NCBI RefSeq assembly: GCF_019279795.1
Contig: NC_056743.1
Coordinates: 1,782,759,466-1,782,823,465, forward strand
Length of the DNA stretch: 64,000 bases
From: Protopterus annectens
Taxonomy: Eukaryota; Chordata; Ceratodontiformes; Protopteridae
Direction: 5' to 3'
The translations under genes were made by a program, and so were the position numbers. Position 1 is the first letter of the stretch. Each line of letters opens with the position of its first letter. The notes beneath the pieces were generated by a model. It did no database searches. It saw only the letters and a program-made list of their open reading frames with translations, and was not told the DNA's origin. Of this stretch, positions 33,895 through 46,100 are shown piece after piece.

Positions 33895-36800
33895 GCATGC
33901 ATGCTAGGATGGTAGGGACATGACATGCTTGTATAAAGATATACATATACAAGACAGACATGCATGTGTGTTCTTTTCATCTAGAGTACATTTGTTTACA
34001 ATGCACAAAAGTAAAAGGCAGACAACAGCAAATATAAATAAACATATGTTATAATTGTATAGTAACACCAAACAGTTAAAGTTCTGAATTTTAAAAATAA
34101 ATAAAATCACAGATGGTATTAGTCAAACAGTTTTTTGTAAAATTAATGGCAGGACAGTTAAATAGTTAAATAAAAAAGTAAAAAATACTGAAATCCATGT
34201 AAGGTAATTGTAAAATAATGTCTATTTATGTAGTATAAATGCATAGTTATGCAAATCACAATCACATTAAAGGAAAAATGCCAAAATAATTAATTATAGT
34301 TTATAGAGTATAAAATGTGAGCTCAGACCATCCTAGACTGAATGAATAGTTACAGGAAATGCTGGAAAGGCAAGATAAACAACAAGACTGATTGCCAGGC
34401 AAGTAGCTTGAGTTTTTCTAAAGCATCATTGTTATTAAAAAAGACTTGTTAAAATGTTTACAGGCAACACTATTTGGTAATTGTAATAAAATGCCACAAT
34501 TGTGCATAGATGTCACTGATAATCTGTTTGCAAGTAAATGTTAAAAGAGAAGAAAAAAACTCAGTTGCATCAAGTACAGCCAGCAAATGGGCTATAGTAT
34601 ACATGCAGTTCAAAACAATTGTGCAGGAGGGTGTAAATACCTACTAGAGGTAATATACAGTGAAAGCTTTATTGAGTAACCTAATAAAATAAATGTATAA
34701 CCAAAGTGTTGGGCTGACATCCATTCTATTCTCACAGCATAGAGCAGGTAAACAGTGCTGAAGTACTACAGGGGGAGGGGCACTTTCTCAGTTTTACACT
34801 GACTGTATAAGCAGTACTGCACACGGGTCTGAAATAAAGCTACAGAAAAAATAAACAACAAGGGTCTGAAATAAAGCTACAGAAAAATTAAACAACAAGG
34901 GTCTAAAATAAAGCTACAGGAAAAAATATCTCATTCCTTCTTGACAATACTCTTTTATGGGGGGAAAAACAGGTATTAGTGTATTAGAAATACTGGTAAA
35001 CTGGATTAAACCTGACAGGATAAGATATTTTACAAGTTGTTAATAGCTATCATAATGGTTATTATTGTATTGTTTAGAATTAAATTGTATTTACAACCTG
35101 TTAAATTGTAAAGCTATACAAGAGATGGTTTAAAAAACAAGAGATGATTTAAAATTGCTTTATTAAAGCTATACAAGAGAGAATAAAGATATGCAAAATG
35201 CATAAATGTTTCTAATAGCAAGAATGGTCACTATTTTTAATATGTTTTTGGCAAAACAATGTTGGTATAAAAAAGCATGAATATTTTTAATTGCTGAGTA
35301 TGTAGTTTAAAATAACAGGACATATGGATATGGTATCAATTCCACTAGATATTTCTAAAGAGACATAAAAATTTTCAAAGATTTTGCTTAATATTAATGT
35401 TATTAAATTTGTAAAATTAGACTAAATGTACTTTATAGTCATTGTATGTACAAATGCAGAAGAATTCAGTACAAATGATAGTCTTTGTATGTACAAATGC
35501 AGAAACATTCAGTACAAATGAAATTGTCTAGTAATGAATATGTGTAAAAAAAATATTTAAAGAAAAATGGGTCCAGGGTACCTACTAGATTGAAATGCAT
35601 AAATAGCAAACAGTCTGTGTAAATACATACTGTACAGGATACATTGTAATAAGTTCAAAAGTAAGTTGTCAAGTTGTAATATCACTGGTTTTACCCCAGT
35701 AAAATAATTGCTTTCAAGTAGTTATTATCTAAGCCCAGTTCAGTATTTTACCAAGATGTTATTGAGCAGTTCAGAGACATGACCACAATGTGATGGTTAA
35801 AATGACATTAAAACTGTATATTTTCAGCAGTGTATAAATGCTTGTAGTAGCACATAATTATTGTCTCTTATAGTTAATTTAACAGTTGCAAAGAGTTAAT
35901 GAAACAATTCTAAGTCATAAATTAAATTCTGTGATTGCAAAAGAATAAATTAATCAAGTAAAATTAAAACAGACACAGCTCATAACTGATAAAATATTTT
36001 CACAGAATGGTCTGCAAAAGAAAAAGTTGTTAAATACATTCAGGTTTGGTAGTAATACATGTTTTCATTGTATTAACTATGTAAAATTGCATTTTGACTT
36101 GTATCAAAAAAGACTAAAGGTTTTATATAAAAATAATGTGTTTTTTATATAGAATGTTTTGAGTATGTTTAAAAACAGAGGGAATTGTTAGATATTATGA
36201 ATATAAATATGCTGAAAGATAAAGCATAGAATAAAATGTTTGCTTGAATATATGTATAGAGTTTAGCAATGTAAAATGTGCATTCATACTATATGTATAA
36301 CAGACAGGCTTCTCTTCACAGCATCAAAAAGAAAAGCCTAACAAAGCAGTATTGGAAAGCAAGGATTACATGATTTTCTCATGTTTGTAGAACAAATATC
36401 TATTAACAGACATCCTTTTTTATAAATTCAGCAATACGTGATGTTTTTCAAGTAGGAACAGCTTATACAGATGTTTCCATTCAGAATGGCATCCTCACAT
36501 CAGCAAAAGTGCTTAAATCACAAAAGGACAATAGAAAAGTCTAAAAACAGACATTATGTGACTTCCCATAGAAGGCCAGGAAAATATACCAGGAGGAAAT
36601 ACCAACCTCTTGTGTGCGTGACTAGCTCTGTATATAGCTATTGTAGTAATTCAGTTATGTGAGAGAAGGACAGAGAGAGGTATTTTGTAGAAGTCATCAT
36701 TCATATCTGTAATGAAGGAAAACTTTGTAAATATATGCTACAAATCTGACAGACTACGTGTGGTTTGTTATAAAATAAGTTATCTGTAACTGTGCTTATA

Positions 36801-36999
36801 GCTGCAAAATATATTTCTTTATTAGTGTGCAGTTTGAAAGGCTTGGTGCTTTAAACAGACTACAGATGGAGTCATGCAAAGCTATGTGTCTCTGATTCAG
36901 CAGTAAACAGCACAGCAAGACTGTGTGTCTTAAGAAGACTTCAAATCCCACAGCAAGCGAGCAAGCAGTAAGCAGTAAGCAGAGCAGCTCAATAAAATT
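33895..36999. other. hAT interior, very A/T-rich, no gene recognised
   Basis: Long A/T-rich sequence. Short local repeats are visible: three copies of a unit with gggtctgaaataaagctacag at 34825-34920, and two copies of tctttgtatgtacaaatgcag near 35435-35505. The frame 36471-36662 has no motif. Confidence 0.5.
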
Positions 37000-37628
37000 T
37001 TTCAGGTAACACAACATTATATTTTAGCAACTTTCCAAAATTATACAAGCAATGTTTAAAATGTATCCCTGGTTTTTGGCCACCCCCCCCCTTAAAAACC
37101 TGAAATTGAAAATAAGTGTGAGAATCTGTGCAAGATGCCTATGGCTTACACTACTGTCATTCTATTTATAGTGTGGGTATGGAAGTAGACTTTTATGATG
37201 GAGATGTTCTGAATTGGGCAGTTTTGTCATTATTGGTTCATGCATTTTGTTTCATTGCCTACAGTACAGCCTACTGGAAAAATGTTCAGATAATAAATTT
37301 AAAATGTGCTCTATCTAACAAGTGTGCTGTATTATACAAGGAATATAACTTAAAGTCAGGAAGGTGTATCAAAGAAAATAACACATGTATGTTTCTTGTT
37401 TTGTGTGCAAGGGGCCAATGATTTGAAAACAGCCCAAAGGTAATCTTTATCCACCACTGGCCAGATGCATTTTCTTTGGATGTGGTGTGGGTTTCAATGC
37501 TGTTTCAATGAATGTGAGTTGCAAGGTCAGAGAAGTTTTAATCCCAAGTCTATTTTCATTGTGAGACAGTATTGGTATGTTTAGCAGATGTCTATTAGTG
37601 TTTGTGCATTGTGCTGTAAAATGTAAAG
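37000..37628. repeat. Segment shared with the hAT at 4393-6397 (second)
   Basis: Matches the reverse complement of 5265-4700, for example gcctatggcttacactactg and ttttgtgtgcaaggg. Homology stops near gctgtaaaatgtaaa. A plus frame 37128-37421 crosses it, but the small element does not keep that frame, so I do not call a gene. Confidence 0.75.
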
Positions 37629-38770
37629 AGAGTTTGTGTGAGAGATCAGAGGCAGAAAGAGAGTAAATGCATGTATGAAAGCTAAAGAGACTGTATGTGA
37701 GGGAGGTTGGAGAGAGAATGTGCAATTTGTTGTAAACTGACTGAGTGTGAAGTAGGTGTTGCCAGTTTAGCTATTTGACTTGTTTGGTTTGACTTATTCT
37801 CAGGTTGGGGAGAGAGGGAATTATTTGTATCTTCTTTTTTAAAACTCAAACTCTAAAAACATAAGGTATGTTTCTGCAGAGGGAAAAAATAAAATGTAAC
37901 ACATGAAAATTGAGTTGTTCACACTGTACTGTATTTCTTTGATTTTTTTTTCTGGATGCTTGAGAGTGCCGGTTGCTTGAGTTCTGGTTCACTGAGAGTT
38001 TACTGTACTTTGGAGTCTGGGGGTGTCAGAAAGTCACAACTTACTTCTTAGTCTCACAGAGATGAACAACAATATTTTTTGTCATCTACTCCCTTCGAGC
38101 CTTAGTAAATTGTGTTACAATCTTGCTGGAGCTGAATGTAAAGACTTTTTCAAAATAGTGACTAAAGGTTAATGATCTTTGTCTGTTTGATCAGATCTAC
38201 CATAAATGTAGTTATTGAACTTGGAGCATGCAAAAACAACTACTGAAAGTTTTTTTAATGTAACATCAGCAATTTAATTCTTTAAAGGGCAGCAGACACT
38301 GAATTTGTAGATGCAAAGTTATTTGCTGGTAGCAACCTCTTCATTAGTTACAGTTCTCTTTAATGTGGAAATATTCAGATGATTTTTACTTATGCAGAGA
38401 TTGTGCTTATTGTTGACTAATATTGGTGGATTGTAATGAAATGACAGATGTCTGAGTGGCCTTTTATGGTTGAAATTTTCTGAAATGGGTAGATGTTGGT
38501 AACTTGTGGAAGAATACGTAAAATAAACGCTGACAGGCACAAATTATGCTTATAGCCACTCTCCCCTTGAAATTATGTCATGTTATATTTTGCAGGTGTT
38601 GCTGGATACCCCCCCCCGAATGTTGATTCTTAACCATGATGTACTACACTGTGATCTTGTCAGAAATGCAATGCAATACTGCTCAAACCCAGATACATAA
38701 TACATCCAGTTTCTGCATGGCATCAAGGAGCAGCCTTGTCTCTGAGTTTCTGTTCTTTGCTATCCATCCA
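37629..38770. other. hAT interior, right part; no gene recognised
   Basis: A/T-rich sequence 3' of the transposase frame (which runs on the minus strand). No motif-bearing frame; a C-homopolymer lies near 38610-38617. Confidence 0.4.
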
Positions 38771-39810
38771 TCACAAATAGAACTGTGGATGCACTGTGCT
38801 AGCCAGAATGGGCTCTTCACACTCCAGAAGATGATTAAACTGAGCCTCAGTGCCTTTAAGCAGAACATCAACTATTGGCACAACAAGCTTCACAGACTGC
38901 TTGACTTTGGACAATTTTTTTTTCAGGCACATAATGGTGGGGATAAGGATTCCCATGAAACTTTTCAGCTTTGACTGCAGGATGCCCAGAACCATTACCA
39001 CGGGCTGGATTGCTTGAACAAACTCAGCAACAAAGGTAATATCTGCAGGCCTGAAGATGGCAATTCCAGTCCATTCACATATCTCATTCAGCAAGCCTTC
39101 ACCCTGAGTTGCAATGATGTGAATTCTCTCCATCGAGTAGAAAGTGGAATTCCATCATGTCACATTAGGAATAATCAATGCTAGATCACACTTATTTCAA
39201 GCCACCTCAGCAGCTTGGGTGCTACGACTAGCCTTGTTCCAAGCAGCATAGCATTTGGCCATGGTGCTTCACATGATCTTTTTATACTGTGCATCATTAC
39301 AAGCAGATTCAACATCGTACATGGCAATTAGATTCAATGCATGTGCTTCACATCTCAGATGGGAAAGCAGTGAATAGGTGTTCTCGCTTTGCCTTGACAG
39401 ACTCAGCATGGCTGTCATGGTGTTGTAAATCACTTCACCATCATCATCCTCATTTTGGGACAGAATGCCTGTAGTCTCAGATCTCTCACATTCTGAGAAG
39501 ACATTGAAAGCCTTTACAAAATTGCTGCCATGGTCAGTAATTGTCGCACACAACTTTTGATCTATCTTGTACTTGATGTGAATGCTGTCAAGAGCTGATG
39601 CTATGAGATTATATATATGCCTCTTCTGTGATCTGCAGCATGACAAAGCAGCTGACTTTCTTTGAAGTGTATCACAGTTGATCCAGTGGGTTGTGATGCC
39701 AAAGAAACTACAATTCTGATGTGTCCAAATATCAGCCATAGTGCAAACAGTTGAAATGCTAAGGTTTCCATCAGATTCTCTTTTATATCAATGAACTGTT
39801 TCTCCACTCA
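38771..39810 (-). pseudogene. hAT transposase, decayed
   Basis: Minus frame from 39739 (MADIWTHQNCSFFGITTHWI) continuing in the same frame to 38771. Family blocks in order: RHIYNLIASALDSIH, ATITDHGSNFVKAFNVF (Asp of the RNase-H-like core), HLRCEAHALNLIA, then ASRSTQAAEVA, T*WNS (the conserved RWNS block with Arg turned to stop), FRPADITFVAEFVQ, LDILQ-like VLGILQSKLKSFMG and LIPTIMCLKKKLSKV. At least three in-frame stops lie between 39271 and 39150. A frameshift near 39740 separates it from further N-terminal sequence (KENLMETL). No BED-finger start or C-terminal dimerisation domain is visible, so it is truncated as well as dead. It would have recognised the element's own ends. Confidence 0.85.
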
Positions 39811-40288
39811 TTCATTGTATAGTCATTGTGAATAGCTAAATAAAGTGATATTTTGGTTGCCTTTGTTAGACCTGTATGACATTTTCTGTAAGCATTTTTG
39901 CATCTTTTGCTGCTGGCTGTGTGTACTTTGATGTAAGTATTAAATTGTGACTCTGACTATAAAGACTAGTCTGTGGGTCATTGTAAACTGTAAAATGCTA
40001 TTCATCATTATTGTAACATTGTGTATACAACTTTAATACACTCATATTCATGTGCAGTAAGCATGCATTCCTAACACACAAGTACTGTTTCAGTAAATTT
40101 GAATATGCGAATTGATAAACTATACTTATGTAAAAGTAACTAGTTACTTTAGTTAGTAACTAGTAATAGTAATATATTACTTTTCTAGAAAAGTAATAAG
40201 TAATAGTAATATATTACTTCCACTTACAAGTAACTAGTAATAGTAACTTATTACTTTTATAAGTAACTAGCACAACACTATGAATGAA

Positions 40289-40640
40289 TGAGGTAGTGGC
40301 AGCTACAAAGTGTTTGTTAAATTTACAGGCAATGGTGTGCTTAGATTCTTTAGTGGGTTAGGTTGGTGATTTTTCATCTGTTTTCACTCCATTATTTTGT
40401 AGAGCCCCAGAATTATTTGGGCTATTAAGATGGGCTTGTTGTAGATTGTATAATAATTGTTCTTGTCCATGAGTATGTGCATTCAGGCAAGGTTTCTTAC
40501 TAGATGGAAGGTTTGAAAACTGGATTGAGTGTTAGCATTTTGCTATTTGTTCTAGTATTTGTATGCTGTGCTCATAACTTGTGCTTAGAATGCAGTTCTC
40601 CTTTAACTAAAACAAATGTATAGTAAATATTAAAAGCCAT
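40289..40640 (-). pseudogene. 5' continuation of the minus-strand LINE
   Basis: It resumes after the hAT duplication. Decayed minus frames resemble the linker between endonuclease and RT. No catalytic block remains, and the element's 5' end cannot be placed. Confidence 0.4.
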
Positions 40641-41869
40641 TCACACATTGCCACTGTGACTTTTATGGATATAATACCATACATTGATTCCACCTTCAGC
40701 TTTAAATAAGTAGCTCTGATTGAAGTGTGTTGGGTGGGGGGGGGGGCAAGCCATTCCTAATGCATGGTGCTTTGCACCATGCACCAATTACTAAAAATAA
40801 CAACTCCTGGGATCACAAAAATGACAGGACAAGTTTGTAAATCTCAAGCAAACAGGCCACCACTGAAGACTGAGGCACTGGAGCAAAAGAAAAAGTATTT
40901 TAACATGTGTTGGTCTAAGAAATGTCCCTTATATTTTATTCACTGTAATTACTTCACTAATGCTCTTTTTTAAAATGCCTTTTCTATATACTCCTGGCCT
41001 ATGGATGTCTTTCTGTATCAGATGCATGATCATCCTTAGATAAAATGATCACAAGGTGAAAGAATGAATGACAACCTCATGCCCCCTTGCACCCTATCCC
41101 TCAATCTCCTCACCCCTCACCCAAAATGTAAGCTGCTAGCCCTTCTACACCCCAAAGGCAGAGGTGGTGCAATTACCTAAGCTAAACCAAGCCAGTTTTA
41201 ATCTGTCGGAATGAATTTAACTGCAGTGTTTCATAATCAACCCAGAAAGTAGACTCTCCAAAAACATTCAATTTGGGTGCCATGACACTGAAATGATAAG
41301 AAAATAAGTGAATTTATGCAGAAGCCTTTTCACATCCCTACGTTCATAGCAAATAAGAAGCAGTGTATAGTTTGCTGATACACCTGTGACATATTTTTTT
41401 AAAATTACCTCATGTGTAAGATAGTTCACTTTTGCAGTCTTAGGCAGATTTACATTGGTGCATTCCTATGGGGGGTCCAAATGTAGGGATGATAAAATCA
41501 GCAATCAAAGCAGAGTAGCACTGCTGGAATTGAATTCCTTGTCAAGTCTGAGTACCTTCACAAAGTGGACCCTGTTTTTACAAAATCTCACCAAGATGAC
41601 ACTGATAATGACACTGATATATAGAATGGACTTTATGGCATATGTCATGGGCATAATTAGATTAAAATATATAAAAAAGTCAACTAGATGCGCACATCCC
41701 AGAATAAAAAAGTGCCCAATCATAGCAGGTACACTGGTACTACAACTGCAAACAATTAGAGTGTAGAATCCTCAAGACAGAAAAAATCCTACAATGGGGT
41801 TAGGCCAGGCTCGGGGGGGGGGGGAGATTGGACCCCTGTTGTAGAAGGAAGTAGCTCACAAAAAAAACA
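40641..41869. other. No gene recognised
   Basis: Mixed A/T-rich sequence with G homopolymers at about 40735-40746 and 41813-41824. The plus frames 40764-40973 and 41455-41766 have no motifs. Confidence 0.4.
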
Positions 41870-42555
41870 CAAAAACTGACAGGCCAAAAAAGAGACATAA
41901 AGATGATAGAGTGGACTGTTAAGGATAAGAAAAAAGTATGTATTGTTACTATTATGTAAGAAGTGAAGAATTTCCAGATAGAAGATATTCAAAAAGATTA
42001 AGAGAGAAATTGGAGGAAAGAAAAATACTTGCACAAGAAAAACTGCCAAAAGCTTCAAATGCAAATTTGCATTAATTAATAAAGCAGATTCATGAAAAAC
42101 ATGATATAGACCAACAAACCTCGGGCCATTTGGAAAAAGAAGTGATTGAGGAAGTGTGAACATATAATGAACAGATATTTTAAAGGTATAAAAAAGAAAC
42201 ATGGACATAAGAAATAAAGAGACTTTTGATTTTGTGCAATATTTATGCAAAGAAAAAAAAATAATCAATACAGAAAAGCAGCTTTAAAAATATATGAAGA
42301 TAAATACAGGAAAATGCACCCAGATATAGAATCTTTCACAATACAAAAAATAAGATCACAAAGGGGGAACACAGAACAGCATATTAGTAAAGTAGAAGTT
42401 AAATAGAAGCTGAAGTTATGGAATACCTGCAAAGTGAAGGATTTCATTTAGAAAGTCTAACACAGGTTATGTCACAATATGATGGAACAATGAGTCCCCA
42501 AAAAAGGAGAAACGTGGAGTGGGAGACGTCTGAAGAAGAAATATGGACATTAGAA
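41870..42555 (+). pseudogene. R2/R4-like LINE, N-terminal part (module 1)
   Basis: Plus-strand pieces: EKLEERKILAQEKLPKAS, then LCNIYAKKK, then YEDKYRKMHPDIESFTIQK, then MEYLQSEGFHLESLTQVMSQ and VEWETSEE (42418-42540). These are highly charged, helical N-terminal sequences of LINEs that carry a restriction-like endonuclease. Stops separate the pieces. An L1 fragment interrupts the element at 42556. The same blocks appear again downstream (42968-43204 and 46866-47036). Confidence 0.6.
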
Positions 42556-42967
42556 ATTAATAATTGTATCATTTATAACTCCTTGATCTTATTTAATGCT
42601 ACAGTTCCGGATTCCATTCCCAGAGTGCAGGTTTCTCTCCTTTGGTCCATTTTAGCTATAGCCAGAAAAATATTCACAAAGAATTGGAAATGTAAAACTA
42701 CTCTTTCTTTCACTGAATCCATTAATTTAGGAAAACATGTCTGTACAAAAAACTGTCAACTACCAAAATGAGAACTTTGAATATTACTCACCTGTTTAGA
42801 TTTTGGCCAAAATTAAGTGATATACTTGACAAATTTTAATGATTTAGTTTTCTGTGTTTGATTTTGTTGTGGACATCTGTAAATAATTTTGTTTTTGTTC
42901 TATTTCTCTTTAAATAAGTATGTACAGTCTTTGTTTTAAAATTAATAAAAAATTGTTTTAAAAAATA
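42556..42967 (+). mobile_element. L1-type 3' fragment with 20-bp target duplication
   Basis: A 20-bp perfect direct repeat lies at 42536-42555 and 42968-42987. The 412-bp insert codes at its start for ARKIFTKNWKCKTTLSF, like the C-terminal end of L1-group ORF2, followed by a stop, a UTR, and an A-rich tail with aataaaaaattg. Long duplications and an A-rich tail are typical of L1 target-primed insertion. It is severely 5'-truncated. Confidence 0.75.
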
Positions 42968-43204
42968 AAGAAATATGGACATTAGAAAAAAAAAGAGATT
43001 TTAAATGATGCAATATTTATGCAAAGGAGAAAGCAAAACGTATCAATACGCAAAACTAGCACCTAAGATATTTGAAGAGAAATACAGGAATAGATATCTG
43101 GATATAGAACATTTTACTATACAAAAAATAAGAAAACAAAAGGGGTAAGTAGAAAGGAAGATTAGTAATGGAGAAGTTAAAGAAGTGCAAATTAGAAGTC
43201 ATGT
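42968..43204 (+). pseudogene. R2/R4-like LINE, N-terminal part (module 2 start)
   Basis: Repeats the CNIYAKEK block and an FEEKYRNRYLDIEHFTIQK-like piece seen at about 42215-42370, followed by gaagttaaagaagtgc. It joins in sense to 46866 once the DIRS element is removed. Confidence 0.65.
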
Positions 43205-43639
43205 ACTTACCGTAACTTGGCATCTGTGTTATCCATTTTATTCTTCCTCACTGATGGAGTTATGGATCTGACCTTTGGATCCGACTTGGACACATTCACA
43301 AGACTTAATATCCAAATCTTGAGCTCCTTCTTCTACTTATAATGCTCTACTCCAACCCCAACTCCACAGATCGACTTTGCTGCCTACTACACACTGAGTT
43401 ATAGAGACACAATGGACAGAAGAGAAAATGGAGGCTCAAACCTGGAACATGAGTGTTCCCATTTCATCCAAAGACCCTTCTAGCAATGAAAAAGCCAGGG
43501 AATGGCTGGGAGGGAAGATGATGAAAATGGACAACAGAGATGCCAAGCTATGGTAAGCACATAACTTCTAAACCTGATGTTGTCCCTTGCATTCTTCCCT
43601 GATTGGTCCCCAGCTATGTAACTCTTGGGAGGCCCTCAA

Positions 43640-44659
43640 GGAAGGATATGCCAGAGCACTGTCCAACCCAAGGAAGCCCTGCTGCTGGAGACGATGTCCA
43701 ATTTGTAATGTGTAACAAAGGTATGAGTCTTTGACCAAGTGGCTGCAGTGCAGATATCATCAATTAACATTCTAAAGGTAAAGGCAGATGAGGTAGTCAT
43801 AGATCTAGTGGGGTGGGCTCTAGGAGGATGAGGGCAATCCAGATTTTTTTTAGAATAAATAAGTGAAATACAATCAATAATCCATTTAGCCAGAGTAAAT
43901 TTGGAAACTGATTGACCAACTGATTAGTAGAAAAGAATAAAAACAGCTGATCAAACTTCCTGTACTGTTGTGTTCTGTGCAGATAAAATATAGTTGTCTA
44001 TTGACATCAAGAAAGTGTGACATATATTCACAATTATTAGAAAAATTTGGAAATGTTAGTTGCTTGACCGCTTTAAGTAGAAAGGAAGGGTTGGTTCATA
44101 GAGACACCCTATCCTTAAGAAAAATAATGTAAGGAGGCTTAGCCTATAAGGCTTGGGTCTCAGAATTTATTTATTTGTTTGCTGAAGTAATAGCTACCAA
44201 AAACAGTGTTTTCCAAGAAAGAAATTTCATACATATTTCCACCAGCTCAAAGGGTTTCTGAGTCAATCCCTGAAGGACCACACTGAGGTCTCAAGGTGGA
44301 GAGGGATCTTTCATGGGAGGTCTAAGGAGAAAAATTCCCTTCATGAAAGCTTTACATAATCTTGAAGTTGACAGAGAAGAGGATTTGTTTCCAGCATGGC
44401 AGTTGGATATGGCTGTTAGCTGCAGTTTAATATTAGAAAAACTAGCTCCTTCCTTAAAAAGAGTAGAGAGAAAAAGAAGGATGGCTGAACTCAGGGCTGA
44501 GAAAGGGTCAGTATTCTTTTTGGAAGCCCATATAGAGAATATTTTCCATTTGTTTCTGTAGCTTTTCTTGGTGGATGCCTTCTGGGAAGCCAAACAAATG
44601 TCACTAACCGGAGAAGTGAGCCTGCACCTTCTTACTATCACTGGAAGTGGAGAAACCAT
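43640..44659 (-). pseudogene. DIRS tyrosine recombinase
   Basis: The minus frame 44659-44291 gives the N-terminal SAM-like domain: SQKASTKKSYRNKWKIFSIW, ADPFSA-like TDPFSALSSAILLFL and LFKEGASFSNIKLQLTAIS. Further on, in broken frames: VVLQGLTQKPFELVE, SWKTLFLVAITSA (first catalytic block region), YIIFLKDRVSL, then AHPTRSMTTSSAF (HxxR box, near 43808) and DDICTAATWSKTHTF followed by THYKLDI (candidate Tyr nucleophile, near 43715). Several stops make it a pseudogene. The recombinase would integrate circular cDNA. Confidence 0.85.
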
Positions 44660-44899
44660 CTGGTCAGCTTGAGGGTATGGGGATTAGGATGTTAATCTTC
44701 TGATGAGTGAGATAGGAGATCACAATTGGGTTCCAGTATCCATCGAGGATATTTCAGGTGAGATCAGAGGCTTGTCAAGGCCAAAAGGGGACAATGAGGA
44801 TGACGGAGCTCTTTAGCCTGCATGCTTTCTGTAGAAACTTTAGGATCAGTGGAAGAGGGGGTTATGCATAGAGGAGACCCGGGGGGCAATTGTGAATTA

Positions 44900-45400
44900 G
44901 AGCATCCCTTGGAGACTCCCCATAGGGGGGATCAGAGCAAAGTACTCGCTGCACATTTTGTTGAGGGTAGAGGCATAGCCATCACAGCAAGGCTGGCTCC
45001 AATGGCTGAAAATCATGTTCACTGCTGATTGATTGAGGGACCACTCAAGAGAAATCAGAATAGTCCTGCTGAGTCTGTCTGCCAGCTTGTTGTTTTTTTT
45101 TTCAGCATGTGCATTGCAATTAGAAAGTGGTCTGAAGAGATTGGCCATTCCCAGACCTTCATGGCCTCTCTGCACAACTGATAGGAATGGATTCCTCCTT
45201 GTTTGTTGATGTACCAGACTACTGACATGTTTTCTGTGTGTATTGAAATAGTCCCTAGGGGAAGAACATCCTGAAAGGCTTTGAACATTAGAAAGACTGC
45301 TTTTATCTCTTGGACATAGATATGCATCTTGGTCTCCAGGGAGGACCATGTGCCTTGGACCATCTTTCCCTTGAGGAGAAAGAGAAAAAGGCCTGCCCAA
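44900..45400 (-). pseudogene. DIRS RNase H domain
   Basis: The minus frame 45363-45055 reads VQEIKAVFLMFKAFQDVL, then ISIHTENMSVVWYINKQGG and LCREAMKVWEW. These correspond to the 'lElkAv..al..f....R.DN..vv.yInrqGG' blocks of DIRS RNase H; the expected Asp of TDN is replaced (TEN). A second frame keeps LADRLSR. It lies directly upstream of the recombinase. Confidence 0.8.
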
Positions 45401-46100
45401 AAACCGGTCCTAAACAGTTGAAAGCTGAAGCACCAAGGGGGAGGGATAGATCTGACAGAACTGGAGCCGAACCCAACCCCTCAGACCCACCGCCAACTTC
45501 CCTGATCCAAGACCCACTCTGATCTAATGGTATAGGAGCAAAGCTAATCAGGAAAACCACTGGAGTCAAAGGAAGGGATTCTTCGGATCTGACAGTGACT
45601 CTCTCGAGTATCATGGATCATGGGACTCTGAGACCACTGGTTGGATTAGAGAAGGAAACAGTATAGGGTAGGCAGATGCACTCACAGATCCGAGAGGGGA
45701 CAAAGCAGGCAAGACCCCATCTGGATCTGGACCCTTAGAAATTTCTGCATCATCCTGTCCATGTTGACCTCTGTCAAGCTCCTAGAGGATCTGGCAGAAG
45801 CTGTGGAAGCTGGCCTAGAATGGTTATGAGGGAACTCAAAGAGATGAGAAGATGGAGCTAGAGAAGTAGTCTTCAAAGCAAATCCAGGTGTCTGGCTCCT
45901 AACTGTCTGATCCAGGGGTCTAGGATCTGAGTAGAAGGTGGATGAAACCAGGGAACCCACAATGGCAATAATCCAAAGCCACTTGTGGAACCAAGGGAGG
46001 TGGAACTGACTTTGGATCAGAAGCTTTTTGAATCTTTAGTGTCAGCTCTAATGAAGCACTTGTGTTTGTTTCCATAGTCCATTTATTTGATTCATAGTGG
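45401..46100 (-). pseudogene. DIRS gag-like region
   Basis: The minus frame 45960-45682 is Ser/Pro/Arg-rich (STASARSSRSL, DPRPLDQTVRS), and the frame 45614-45303 reads into the RNase H start. Composition and position fit a DIRS gag. No RT blocks (palm motifs) are found between here and the RNase H, so most of pol has been deleted. Confidence 0.5.

Larger units (their letters stand above)
29866..40280 (-). mobile_element. Large hAT transposon, 10.4 kb, decayed
   Basis: The left end starts cagtgataggagtaacgcat. The right end on the reverse complement starts tagtgttgtgctagttac. Both are followed by dense AGTAAC/ACTAGTAATA motifs (29880-29990 and 40125-40270), the usual subterminal pattern of one vertebrate hAT group. 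The 8-bp flanks tgcatgaa (29858-29865) and tgaatgaa (40281-40288) differ at one base. LINE sequence continues on both outer sides, confirming an insertion. A hAT transposase on the minus strand lies near the right end. The rest, over 8 kb, is unusually long for a hAT and mostly unexplained; nested insertions may contribute. Confidence 0.8.

Noticed and set aside
37128..37421. 97-codon plus frame in the large hAT as a gene
   Set aside because: The homologous segment at 5140-4880 does not keep the frame, and no motif is present.
29866..40280. Interpretation as a giant cargo-carrying element of Starship/Maverick type
   Set aside because: No DNA polymerase B, capsid, retroviral-type integrase or tyrosine recombinase frame is seen inside; ends and 8-bp flanks fit hAT.
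44313..45028. Plus-strand open frames across the DIRS element
   Set aside because: Antisense shadows of the recombinase and RNase H on the minus strand.
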